Shown in pieces: positions 20,635 to 30,762 of a stretch of DNA of 35,964 nt. This stretch comes from Amoebophrya sp. A120 (taxonomy: Eukaryota; Sar; Dinophyceae; Syndiniales; Amoebophryaceae). The stretch is taken from contig CAJINV010000001.1 in assembly GCA_905178155.1 (NCBI GenBank), positions 16,465,192 through 16,501,155 of the forward strand, written 5' to 3'. How positions within the stretch are numbered: position 1 is the stretch's first letter; each line of letters opens with the position of its first letter. Below the pieces are notes generated by a model that worked only from the letters and a program-made list of their open reading frames with translations, made no database searches and was not told the DNA's origin. A program made the position numbers and the translations under genes.

Positions 20635-21784
20635 TAATCAATTTATTCGTTGCAGCGACCAAGGCTATAATTTTCTCGAGTTATAGTATGGCTATACCAG
20701 GGCAACCGGTGCTAGCGCCGTTCCTTGCGTAATATCGACTCTTTTCCGATAATAATAATAGTACTGAAAATGTTGGCGAACAATGAGGTAGCCCTTGTCT
20801 TCATGGCTTTCCTATACCATAAGGATAATGTAATATCGTCAATATCATTCGAGCCCGCGATGCCGATGCTAGGGACGCAACGATGTGAAAGCAGATGAAA
20901 GCGCCACCACGAATGCCAAAGCCAATGATTGGTGTAGGAGTGGCAACGGCAAAAACAGCCGGGGCCGGGCGTGTACTTAGATAATTCATTGGATCTTTTA
21001 AAACTAAGAGCAACTCAGATTTCGGGATCTGAAAGCCGCTGTTTATCATCATGCTAGGTGATCTTCATAGTTCTGTCGCCCCCGCGGCGTAAATGATACA
21101 TGATAATAATATCAGATCCGACTACAAAATTAAAGATATTGTTGCTTTTGTCTCAACCATAGAGTCCGTTGGCTGCATATATGAATCTTCTGGATTCGCT
21201 TTCTCGAAGATCGAGCGTTTTTTCCAGCAGGTCATCGTCAATTATATCAACAGAAATCCTAAGACACGTGACAGAGCATTTTAATTTCTACTAGGCTATT
21301 TGATGAGGTAAGCTTCAGCCACAGTTTGATGTTGGCCCAGCCTTTGTATAATAGAACGTCTTCGATCTTTATGTGTGTGAAATCTGTACGATAGCTGTAG
21401 ACCGAACCGAACGTAACAACAGAATAGTCTCCCTACATCTCTATATCTCTCTGACCGGGCAAATCAAATACTTTTTGTTAAATCTTGAACTTGACTGTAC
21501 ATGTATTGTTGTAGCTGTAGGATGTGAATGATATACAATCTCTACCTAGTATGTGTATTTTCTGTATGGCCACCGTATGTATTTTGCCTCATGACTACTC
21601 CGGTGGCATTCCTACGCGATTTCATTCAGCAACGGCACGTCACGGTAGTGGCAAGGTGAAGCTTTAATAACCGGTTTTCGTCGAAGCCAATCTGTCCGCC
21701 AGGCACGTCTTGTTGTGCGACGAACAGTCCGTGCACTTGGGTTGTACTGCTTTCGAAGCTCCGATTTTGGTGAACGAATCGACC
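20635..21784. other. Intergenic region, no gene seen
   Basis: A/T-rich, with no long frames and no motif. It contains the 3' flank of the kinase gene and presumably the promoter of the gene starting at 21785. Confidence 0.55.
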
Positions 21785-24019
21785 ATGCCAGTGGCGCGTT
21801 GCACTTTGTGGGAGAAGATGGTGGCATTGGCTTTATTGCTGCTCCCGTCGCTGATGCAACTTTATTATTGCGATGCTCGCGAATATGCCACGGCAGGGAA
21901 GCCGCCAATCCTGTATTTGAACATCCTCTCGGGGGATGATCTGCTTCCAAAGTCCAAGCGAGAAGCGCCGCAAGGCGAGAAATGCGACGCGGACTCATCC
22001 CAAGCTGGCTGCCGCGCGAGTACGACTTCTCTCGAACAGGCGAGTCGAGATGCAGGTATGGAAGTCGGTGCTTGTAGTGATATTGATAGTGAAACAGGCT
22101 GCGTCAGTGAGTTTTAAGGAAAAGAAGACGGACAACGTCGACAAGAAGAATTTATTGAACTTGAACAAAAACTTCCGCAGGTATCACATCGCACCCTCCT
22201 GTGTCCACACGAAATCCGGCAGGGAGCAGCAATGATGAAATATTGCCGCGTTTCCGATCACGGACGAAGAGCCATGGGTCGAGGCACGACGGAAAGGCGT
22301 CTACACTACGTGAAGTTCTGACGAAGAAACGTCGAAAGCATAAGCAGCGGGCCTGCATGAAAGGCGAACAAGCCAATGCAGGCGAGAATCGACTTCCTAC
22401 CGCTAATCCCACGGATGCTGCAGTGCAACACCAAGAAGAAGGAGAACACAAACATGCAGCTCCGCGTGCCTCAAGGCCGGAGTCGAAGCTGAATTTGTTG
22501 GATAGCATCAGAAATTCGGAGGACGGGTTGATGTTTTCGGGCAGTAATGTTCTTAACGACAGGAAAAGTGACGGAATTCTAAGTTTTCTCTCTCCGAAGG
22601 ACGTGGCTTCAATGTTTATGGTAAATAAGTTGCATTCGAATACCGACGAATTTGGTACAAAAGTAGCGTCTGCTGCTGCCGTCCAAGCTGAGCAAGACCG
22701 CTCCCTGGAAAGCCGAACCGAAAACTGCGAAGATTTATTTCTTGAGGTGGTGCGGGAGCGGATTGGAAACAGAAAGCCGCGGGACTATTGGAATCCCCAG
22801 GTCGATGGCCATTCTGATTTCTTGGCGAAGTTCCAGAATCGTGTGGAACCGAGAAGAAGGAAACAGATTGCCAGCGAGACCGACTGGAGCGTAATTACCT
22901 GTTTGTTGCACATGACCAATCCAACGCTATGTCCACTCGATAGAAGCAGAATTGGAGATCTCGCCCATAATTTACCCTGTTTACTTCCTTTGAAAAAGTC
23001 ACACGCTCCGAATCTAAAATTTGAATAGGTACTGTTGTTGATGTCGATGGCGGCCGAGACCTGTAGTCCCCTCAGATCCTACAGCACCAGCGAAAACGGG
23101 TCCGCGACCTTGCAGGATAGGTACGCGTCGGAGAACCTTCAAAAGGGTTGCCATGCGGGTGACAAGGATTTTTTTCGCGAGGTTTTGGACTTTTTCCACG
23201 CGAAAGTTTCACGGTTGGATCGTACGTCCGAGAGGGGAAGACATGTTGTAATTTGGAATCCCCCGCAGGAGGCCAATGGATTCAATGGAACTTTGGCTGC
23301 GCGGGCAATCGCGAGTAATCCCAATCGGGACCTCTTGGATAGCAGATGTCGACTTGCAATGGCAACGGAGCTCCTCTTTCAGAGACACGCGGTTGTCTAC
23401 GACACACCCTTTTTCTTCGTGAAGCATGGTATATATTTGTTTGCTCGCTCACTATCTTCATCCCCCACCCTAAACAGCTAGGAAAAATGCCTCACTGGTG
23501 ATTTATCATTCCAAGTGCATTTTATTTTGATTACTCCTAGGAGCGATTCCCTCATCGCGCCGAACGACGTCTGCAAATGCGACATAGCTTCATGCTGGTC
23601 GTTGCAGAATGGTGAGTGTACGATGAAAATCTGCATGACGCAAGAATTCAAGAATAAATTCAATAATTTTGATGGTCACTTCAGGTTACTGCCTCAATTC
23701 GGATCCGGACGCGAACGTATCAGACGTCGAAGACGAGTATTCCAGACAAGACCCCATTGACGCAGCTTGGTATACGTCTTTTCGGAGGCTGTTTCGCACT
23801 TATGCGCGACAGTGGAGAACAGAATCAGACGGCGTCAACCTGCGTTGGTCGTATGATCAATTCCAATGGGACTGGCGAAGCCATCATGCCGCACGGCTAC
23901 AGAACACTTCCTATTATGACACCCGACGTAAGGACGATCGCAGGCCGCCACGTATTTTGGCCGCAAATCCGGGCGAGTTTTCAGTTGTCATTCCCACTCG
24001 CGTTAATGTTGAGATGTAG
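21785..24019 (+). CDS. Secreted single-module protein (type I A-B-C), novel family
   Basis: Four exons: 21785-22055, 22181-22890, 23029-23428 and 23685-24019 (TAG). Phases 1, 0 and 1 all agree, giving 571 residues. ATG 21785 opens a clear signal peptide (basic start MPVARCTLWEK, hydrophobic core MVALALLLLPSLM, likely cleavage after about residue 25-30). A short Cys-containing region and a basic, polar linker follow (exon 2). Then comes part A (ENCEDLFLEVVRERIG, PRDYWN, ASETDWS), part B (ETCSP, GCHAGDKDFFREVLDFFH, VVIWNPP, RCRLAMATELLFQ) and part C (GYCLNSD, FRRLFRTYARQWR, WSYDQFQWDWR). No membrane segment lies downstream, so the product is probably secreted or sent into a vesicle. It is the most compact and complete member of the family here and closest to copy 1. 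Function unknown. Confidence 0.8.
22056..22180 (+). other. Predicted intron with an 8-base direct repeat at its ends
   Basis: Donor ATGCAG|GTATGG and acceptor CCGCAG|GTATCA, 125 bases, phase 1. GCAGGTAT stands at both boundaries. The join links the signal-peptide exon to the frame carrying part A. Confidence 0.75.
22699..24019 (+). other. A-B-C module, copy 4 (type I)
   Basis: This copy is intact in all three parts. Introns are 22891-23028 (138 bases, phase 0) and 23429-23684 (256 bases, phase 1). Shared with copy 1 only: SLESRT before CED, TDWS at the A/B join, ETC(N/S)P, VVIWNPP, KHG and WSYDQFQWDWR. Confidence 0.8.
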
Positions 24020-25542
24020 CTTCCAGTCCATCGGAAAAAAACGCTGACATTGCGGAAGAAAGTCCAAGTTCTGTAGATGCCTGGGCATAATTTCTAACAG
24101 GTCGCAGTAGGATACGTGTTGCCACGGCTCGCGCTGGCGCTCGCAGGGCTGGGCATGAAGAATTGCGAGCGCCGTGGCGAAAATATACACTGCTCGTAGA
24201 TGTTACGCTCCAACAAGAATAGAAGTACTTATTGTCGAGCCGTGTCTTGAATGACGAATAGAAGAAGTTGTCCCTGGCTCGCTTTGTGAATTTTGTACAA
24301 TTTTAGCTTGACTGTGGCAGAAACTCCAAGTCCAACTGACATAGATATTCCCTTTACAATAATCTGAAGAAAAAATTATGTGAGCTCATGGTAATGAAAG
24401 AGAAGATGAAGACCGCTAAGGATCCGTAGTGATTCGCGTCGGAAGTTTCGGCCGCTTTCTTTTTTTGCCGCCCTACTCCTTAATGTACAATTTTTGCATG
24501 ATAGATAGGCTCTGAGGCTGCACGAGAGCCATACTTTGCTGATGTAGTGAATAATGAAACTACCCTGCAGCCGCGGAGAAGTCGATACGTCGTCTTCTAA
24601 TCTTTGACTGGGGTATGGAACCTATGGTGTTTGGCAGGTGACGCCAAATGATGATGGATTACGTCAGCAAGTGGAAAAGTTTGTACCTCTAAGTGTTCGA
24701 AAAAAGACAAGTGACTTTCTAAAGTCCAAGATGAGTTCGGAAAAATTACGAGGGATGCATGAGTATGAAATAAGTCGTGGTGCTGAGGCAAATACTTTGA
24801 CGATGATCGTGGTGCTCATTCAAAAAACGGCAATGAATAAGATCGTGGTGGTTTTTGGAAAATACAGATCTGAAATGGATATCAATGTCGCTCAGTGGTG
24901 GCAGAGAAGCACGGGTCAGGAAAGTACATATGTATCAACTCAAATAATACGACTGCAAAATGTGGATCATGGTATTCGTTCGTTCCCTAGATGCAAGATC
25001 GCATTTCTATTCTACCGTGAGCTCAACCGCCCTGCCTTTTTTTAGTTTCACTTCCTTTTCCATGATGGATGCAAAATTTTGTCAGGCGAAACCGCTTGCG
25101 CTCTTCGTTGAACTGAGTACGAATAGTATATCCAAAAGCGTAGTATTTGGTCTTTATTTTCCTCGCTAGTTGTAGTTTTAAAGGTAGTCCTAGTCCTTCA
25201 TTGTGGCAATACTAACTAACTAACTATTCCCGACATTCAAAACAAAGTAACATAGCAAAAAAATTGTGAAAGGCCGCTCGTGTGAGTGTGTGAAAGGGTG
25301 TGTCGCCGTTAAGTACGTGTCTCTTTCGTCATTCTCAACGACAACGCATGTTTGATACCAGGAAAAGTAAGATTAAGTTTAAGGTAGGCAATCCAAATCT
25401 CGTGTCAAGCTTTGCAGAAGCGAAGTATATCTTGGCGCAGCCAACTACAAAGAACACGAACATGAACAAGATTAAGACTGACAAACATCTGAAGATGCGG
25501 CTGCAAGATTCCACTATTTCCTTCAGTGCCGGAACACCAAGG
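24020..25542. other. Intergenic region with one GC-rich inverted repeat
   Basis: I see no convincing gene. An inverted repeat with arms 24121-24132 and 24165-24178 (GCCACGGCTCGC against GCGAGCGCCGTGGC, two-base bulge) lies about 100 bases after the stop of the secreted module gene. It could be a structured 3' end or a small mobile-element remnant. The frame at 24638-25045 (+, 135 codons) has no recognisable features. Confidence 0.45.
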
Positions 25543-28323
25543 ATGCTCGCCAGGCGTCTTTTTTGCCTCCTCCTTGCTTTCGTAGGGCAAGCCACGGCAT
25601 CCCTGCTGTCTGCGGCTTCCTCAAGAGGGCATGCATTGGCTCGTCCGTGGCTAGGCAAAGCCTGGGAAAAAATGAAGTGCGGCGCAGGCGTAGAGAGACT
25701 GTGTGAAGAAAGATTGGATTTGCTCGTAAGCCTTCAGAGACGGCTCCTGATAGCGCCTCGGGTTACATCGCGCTCCGTACCGGAAGACGTCGCGGATGAT
25801 GTCATGTTCCACCTGGTGACAGTTCTTGGGACGCAACTTGCGAATTTGGATTTGGGTAGGGATGTCGCTGGGCACCCAGTCAACTTCACCTTGCTCAAAA
25901 CTCGTGCTTCGGTGGAGGACGTGTTCGAAAAGATTTTTGGCAGAATCTGGAGCTCGGGCGCGGCAGACAGCGAAATGCGCCTCGAAAAATGGAAAGAGGA
26001 CCTAGCGACATGCCGTGCACTAATTTTCGATTTCGATCATGGGCCGAACCAGAGCATTTTTATCGAAAGCGAGCAGATTGTACTCACGGCCACCTGCATG
26101 GGTAATTATATATGATTATTCTAGTTTACTTGATGCGATAGGATATCTGCGACCTGTGCATACATCTCCCAGCATGCCTTTCTGCAGTGAGCGCGACGGC
26201 TTGGGCTTTTTGCGGCGTGGGATGAATATGAAAAACGCTCAATGAACTGATTTATTCGGTTTCAGTAGCAGATGTGCATGTTTTTAGCCAGATCCGCTGC
26301 ACTCTTCAGGCCGAATAACGCTTCTGACTACTGGTGTGCTGATCCGAATCATGCCTGCAAGATGAAGATGGAGCATGTGTGCGTGGATTTTGTGGGAATT
26401 CGTTGAAATATATCACTCATCGTCATCTTTCTATCGTGCGCGGATCAACAGCGTAATTTTCCTTATCGTTGCGAAATTCCATATTACAGGCCTCGGACCT
26501 AAGAAGTGGGGACAAAGCCTACTGCAGAACATCAACCCGAGGGACAACTCGCTGCGGAGCAAACAGATTCGCTACTGCCGCTTGCTGTACGTTATGTATT
26601 CAGGGGTTCAAGGCTCGGGAGAGGAACAAGAACGGCAGGGCGGAAGCCGCAGTTCAGGTCTCATGGAAGGGCGTTTGCGACCTATCGATTACCTAAGTAG
26701 GACAACCATAACGGAGCGCATGAACGAGGCAGCACCAATATGCGACATACCAGATGGAGTGATAAGTACTGGATTAGTTATTTTTTCCTGTTGCAAGAAC
26801 ATCCAATAGACCTTGATTTACTTTTGAGAGCAGTACTCCTGAATAGTGAAATCACCAGCGTAAGCCCGTTGTGTTTGTTGGTTGCATCAGTATGTAGTAA
26901 GTTTTGCCGCCTGTGCTCATGATAAATGAAGAGAAAATCTAATTCAAAATCGCAGACGATGCTGCAGCTAGTGGCATCGAGCCCCATATGTTCCTTGTTG
27001 AACTCGGCGTGTCTTTCCCGGATGGATCTTTTACTACTGTGTCGCCCGCTTTTCCTGTGTATCCCCTCCATGGTCACACCGAATTGCGGCTGCGGATCCA
27101 GGCAGCATTGGAAGGCTATACGCAGAGCAGGAGGAGTAAGAACTTGCCGAGTATTCCCTATGGGCGAGCGACTGGATTTCGTCTTGTTGTCCAGCAAGCG
27201 GCCCGCAGCGCTCTCGGCTATGCCCCTTCTTGGTTTATGGAGTCTACCAGGGCAGGCGAATGGAATGACTCGACAGGCATGCAGCGCTTCTGGGCCCGCG
27301 GAAGCGCAGGTCGCAGATCTGCGCCGGTGGAGGAAGAAATTCGAGAAAGGCGTCAGCGTCCAACGCGGGAGAGCAGGGCGGGCATCCCGAATGAAATTAT
27401 TTACGCACTATGCAGCACTTCTTCCATGGCGGGACTGTCAATTTCGCAGCGACCACAGACACGAGACGGCGTGGTTCACTATCTTCGGATGGAGCTTGAA
27501 GTAGAGGGTGGTGGTGCTTTAGAAGGAGGAGGAGCTACAGGTACTTCATGGTCGTTGTAAATCACACTAGGGCTGTTGATCATTTCTATTCGTTGATGGC
27601 GAGGCCATGGGGTTTTGTCCGCTAAGCTGTCTAGGCAGTCCGGACAGCTGACCATCGAGCTTTGAAGACAGATACATACAAGACGGAGAGATCAAGGACT
27701 GAAACGTCCTTGCATAGCCCGCGAAAAGGAAAACAGAAATTGGCCATTGTCTTTATGTAAATATACCAGGTTCGATTGCGCCATCGGACCCGCCTTCCGG
27801 ATCGGACGGGTTCGGGGGTACCGGACCTAGACCACCCCGCCGGGGACCTCGAGATAACCACGGAAATGGATCTAACGCACCACGCGACCAACCAGCTTCC
27901 ACTCATACTCCCCAATTGGGAAATTTCCAATCCCCCGGACAGCCGCAGTCGTCTATGATGGTCGAGTTAGATCTTCTGAAGTTCAATTTCATCGGGGTAA
28001 TTAACACAAATTTCACGCAGAGCGAGTATCTTGCGACATGGTGGAATCCAGAGGGGCAATGCATCAACGAAGAGCAAGACCCAAGCATTTTTTCCGGCAG
28101 CCTGTGCACCGACGAAGAGTTGCAAGATTCGCCCTACTGCAAAAGGATTGCTCCTTTGCAGCCACTGGAAACGCATATATTAGATAGTCCTGGCGTGCGG
28201 GATGTCTGCCGCGCGAATAGCACCACTAGGTTCTACGATTTTACCTCCGGCTTCGACCCTGCTCGCCGTCGTCCTGACGGGGCCCTCCCCCTCACGACGA
28301 CGGCTACCATGATGCCTACCCAG
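25543..28323 (+). CDS. Secreted multi-exon protein candidate, unknown family
   Basis: Predicted exons are 25543-26101, 26490-26765, 26956-27540 and 27770-28323, with intron phases 1, 1, 1 and a phase 0 donor (CCCAG|GTACGA) at the end; together 658 codons. ATG 25543 begins a signal peptide (MLARRLFCLLLAFVGQATA); in-frame Met codons further upstream would bury it. Exon 1 is mixed charged with a few Cys. Exon 4 opens with a Pro/Gly/Asn-rich stretch, then a Cys-containing region (QCINEEQD, LCTDEELQDSPYCKR). Exons 2 and 3 are bounded by phase 1 on both sides. A further small exon within 26272-26412 is possible. The gene must continue past 28323: either into 28570-30762, which fits the phase, or into an exon I have not found. 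I recognise no domain. Confidence 0.55.
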
Positions 28324-28635
28324 GTACGAAACCTGTTTTGCCTACAGCTTCGTAATTCCTGTAGGATAATTTGGGCTTGGTTGAATTGTTGTACAACTTG
28401 TACTTTTGCTTTACATTGATGTATATCATTCGCTGTCGAAGAGCTAAAAGAAGCTCGTTTTACCTCGTCTTTGCTCTCTGCGTGGAGCCACGCGACCAGT
28501 GCGTGCACGAGTGGGGACACAACGTTAAGTAGACAAAAAGGAGATGGAAGAAATCTCTTGCGGTTTCAGAATCAGAACCGAAGTGCATACACTTGCAAAT
28601 CGGAAATCCAAATCAAAACTACAAAACAGCAAGTC

Positions 28636-30762
28636 ATGGTTACGAGAGTCCCAGCAAGCGATGGAAATGCGCACGGCCTTGGGATCGTCGCTGCATACAC
28701 CCCCCTGCCTACTGGTCTGAATTACATCCGTGAGGCCGACGGCAAGGAGTACACGCCTCGTGAGTATGAGGCGGGGCGCTACGCGGTACTCAAATATCTG
28801 CTGCTGAAGCTTGCGTCCTATGTTGAAAAGGAGGTGAAGAACCCGAGCCGTTTCCTCTGGCACGGCGAGCCGGTTCGTGATGTCCAAACCGAGTGGCCGG
28901 ATCTGCTTCAAAACCAGCGCAAAATAATCGAGCCGGGAATGTGGTTTGTGGCGAGTCGCATGCATGCTTTTCTCAGAGCGGCGCAATTGATAAATACCGC
29001 CGTGGCCAGGATAAGGGAGGGGTCCCAGGTTTTGCCTCACGGTGCTCCTCAACAAGCGCAAGAAGCGAACACGCAACTGTCTCCCACAATGCCGGGCGCG
29101 GTTCCCCAAGGTTCGTCTTTGGCTGGCGCTGCAGTGGGAGGCGTAGCTACGGAGAGCGCTGCAGCGATGGACACTGCCACTTCTGAGGATGAGGGCGAAG
29201 ATGGGTCAACAGGCAGTGGAGACGGTCCGGGGGGTGCGCCTCAGGTTGCCGACGAAGCTCTCCTCGCTCAGACACAGGACCGAACCTTGCTGGCCAACAA
29301 CCGCGTGGTGCATTTTGTTGGCAACTGTGCCCAGGTCTGTCTGCAAATTTACACCGACATGGGTGGCACCGGCGTTACAACCGATCTGGCGTCCTCCCTG
29401 CTACCCGAGATTCTGCAGAACATCTCGGTGATCGCGCAGGTCGTGCAGCGACACCTCGCGTTGGCCAGTCGAAGCCTCCGCACGATCTTGCAGCTGCTAC
29501 TGCTAGTCGCAGTGCTTACGCGGACCACCTTCACAACGACCCCGACCGGATTCAATCTGCAGTTTAACGGCCCCGCCGCAGTGCCCACCTCCCTCGCCGA
29601 TGTCTCATCTGGGGGTGTCCTCATCGTGAAGGACATGGGCATGCTGTCTTGGGAAAGGCGGCGGGCGGCGTCCCGGCCCGCGGCCCGCCGTAAGAAATCC
29701 CCCGTCCGATCGATCAAACAAGCCTCCACGATGGAACAACCGCGGCCGCAGCCCGTGCTGTCGCAGTACTGCCTCGCGAATGGCCAGCCGGGGGCGAGCT
29801 ATTGCACGGTGGGAGATATTGATAAGGCCGCTTGTTGCAGCGTTTCCGGGGACATGTACGCGACGGGCAAGGAAAAATGGTGGTCGCACGAATTCAGCAA
29901 CACCTCCTTGCGCGTCACGATCGCGGCGCCGACCTGTGAGCCCGCGCTTTGGTCCCACCTGACGGACATCGTTGGCGCACAGGTGCTGCAGCACGCAAAC
30001 GACGCTGGCACCGCGCGTGCCATCACCACGGCCGTGCGGGAACACGGGTTGTCCCCGTGCGAAGTGCGCATCAACGACCGGTACGTACGGGAGGCTGAGT
30101 ACTGTTCCGCGAAAGGCGACGAGCACCAGTTCGTGTACTGTCCGCAGCCCGGCAACGGGGCCAAGGAGTGCATTCAGCGTCGCGTAGTATCCGAGTATGC
30201 TGCTGGGACTGACAGGGGCGTCGTGGGGTCCCGGTGGGCCACGGTGGAAGGCGAGCCTGAAAAGTGCGATGGCTACGACCTGGAAGAGCTGGGCCGCCGG
30301 CTCTCCAAACTGTCGGTGCAGAATCGGCCAAAGAGGTGCGTCGACGGGGAGCTCCAGGTGCTCCGCACCCTTGGTGGTGATGGAGGTGGCGATGACCAAA
30401 ACCGCGACGAGGGTGTGCGGCGCGGCTTTGGGAAACTGCTAGCCGAGGTGTCCAAGAAAATTTTCCCGTGGTCCGCGCAGCAGAGAACGACGCCGTCCGA
30501 GCCAGAGCATGTTCTCCATCTCGAGCGCAGCTACCACTCCGCGCAGGTGGACAAGCGAGAGCAGTGGAAACAACGCGAAGCAGCGGAGGCAAAGCTTTTG
30601 CGCAAACAAACGGGAGGACGAACAGTTCGGGGACAAGACCGATCGCAGCCGGATAGAGGCACGCGCGGGCGAAACGCTTCTAAGCGCGACACGAGAGGTC
30701 AGCGGCGCGGGAAGAAAAGCTGGAAAAAGGTCCTGAAGCCCGGCGGGGAGAGAAAGAAATAA
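28636..30762 (+). CDS. GC-rich gene: membrane-associated protein with basic coiled tail, unknown
   Basis: From ATG 28636 the product has 708 residues. The N-terminal 130 look folded (YTPREYEAGRYAVLKYLLLKL and WHGEPVRDVQTEWPDLL). An acidic Gly/Ala/Ser linker follows (about 140-205), then amphipathic helices, one likely membrane segment (about 281-298, RTILQLLLLVAVL) and an Arg-rich patch after it. Next comes a Cys-containing region (about 380-580, with CLANGQPGASYC and ACCSVSG), and finally a charged helix and a Lys/Arg/Gly-rich tail resembling RNA-binding or nuclear targeting sequences. GC content rises sharply near this ATG and falls after the stop, which supports it as a separate gene. The alternative is that it is the last exon of the preceding secreted gene, entered at 28570 in phase 0, giving about 1388 residues in all. 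No family recognised. Confidence 0.65.
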   Translation: MVTRVPASDGNAHGLGIVAAYTPLPTGLNYIREADGKEYTPREYEAGRYAVLKYLLLKLASYVEKEVKNPSRFLWHGEPVRDVQTEWPDLLQNQRKIIEPGMWFVASRMHAFLRAAQLINTAVARIREGSQVLPHGAPQQAQEANTQLSPTMPGAVPQGSSLAGAAVGGVATESAAAMDTATSEDEGEDGSTGSGDGPGGAPQVADEALLAQTQDRTLLANNRVVHFVGNCAQVCLQIYTDMGGTGVTTDLASSLLPEILQNISVIAQVVQRHLALASRSLRTILQLLLLVAVLTRTTFTTTPTGFNLQFNGPAAVPTSLADVSSGGVLIVKDMGMLSWERRRAASRPAARRKKSPVRSIKQASTMEQPRPQPVLSQYCLANGQPGASYCTVGDIDKAACCSVSGDMYATGKEKWWSHEFSNTSLRVTIAAPTCEPALWSHLTDIVGAQVLQHANDAGTARAITTAVREHGLSPCEVRINDRYVREAEYCSAKGDEHQFVYCPQPGNGAKECIQRRVVSEYAAGTDRGVVGSRWATVEGEPEKCDGYDLEELGRRLSKLSVQNRPKRCVDGELQVLRTLGGDGGGDDQNRDEGVRRGFGKLLAEVSKKIFPWSAQQRTTPSEPEHVLHLERSYHSAQVDKREQWKQREAAEAKLLRKQTGGRTVRGQDRSQPDRGTRGRNASKRDTRGQRRGKKSWKKVLKPGGERKK

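Noticed and set aside
26272-26412. A small extra exon (frame with NNASDYWCADPNHACK) in the secreted gene
   Set aside because: The frame looks protein-like, but no donor and acceptor pair in matching phase with the neighbouring exons was convincing.
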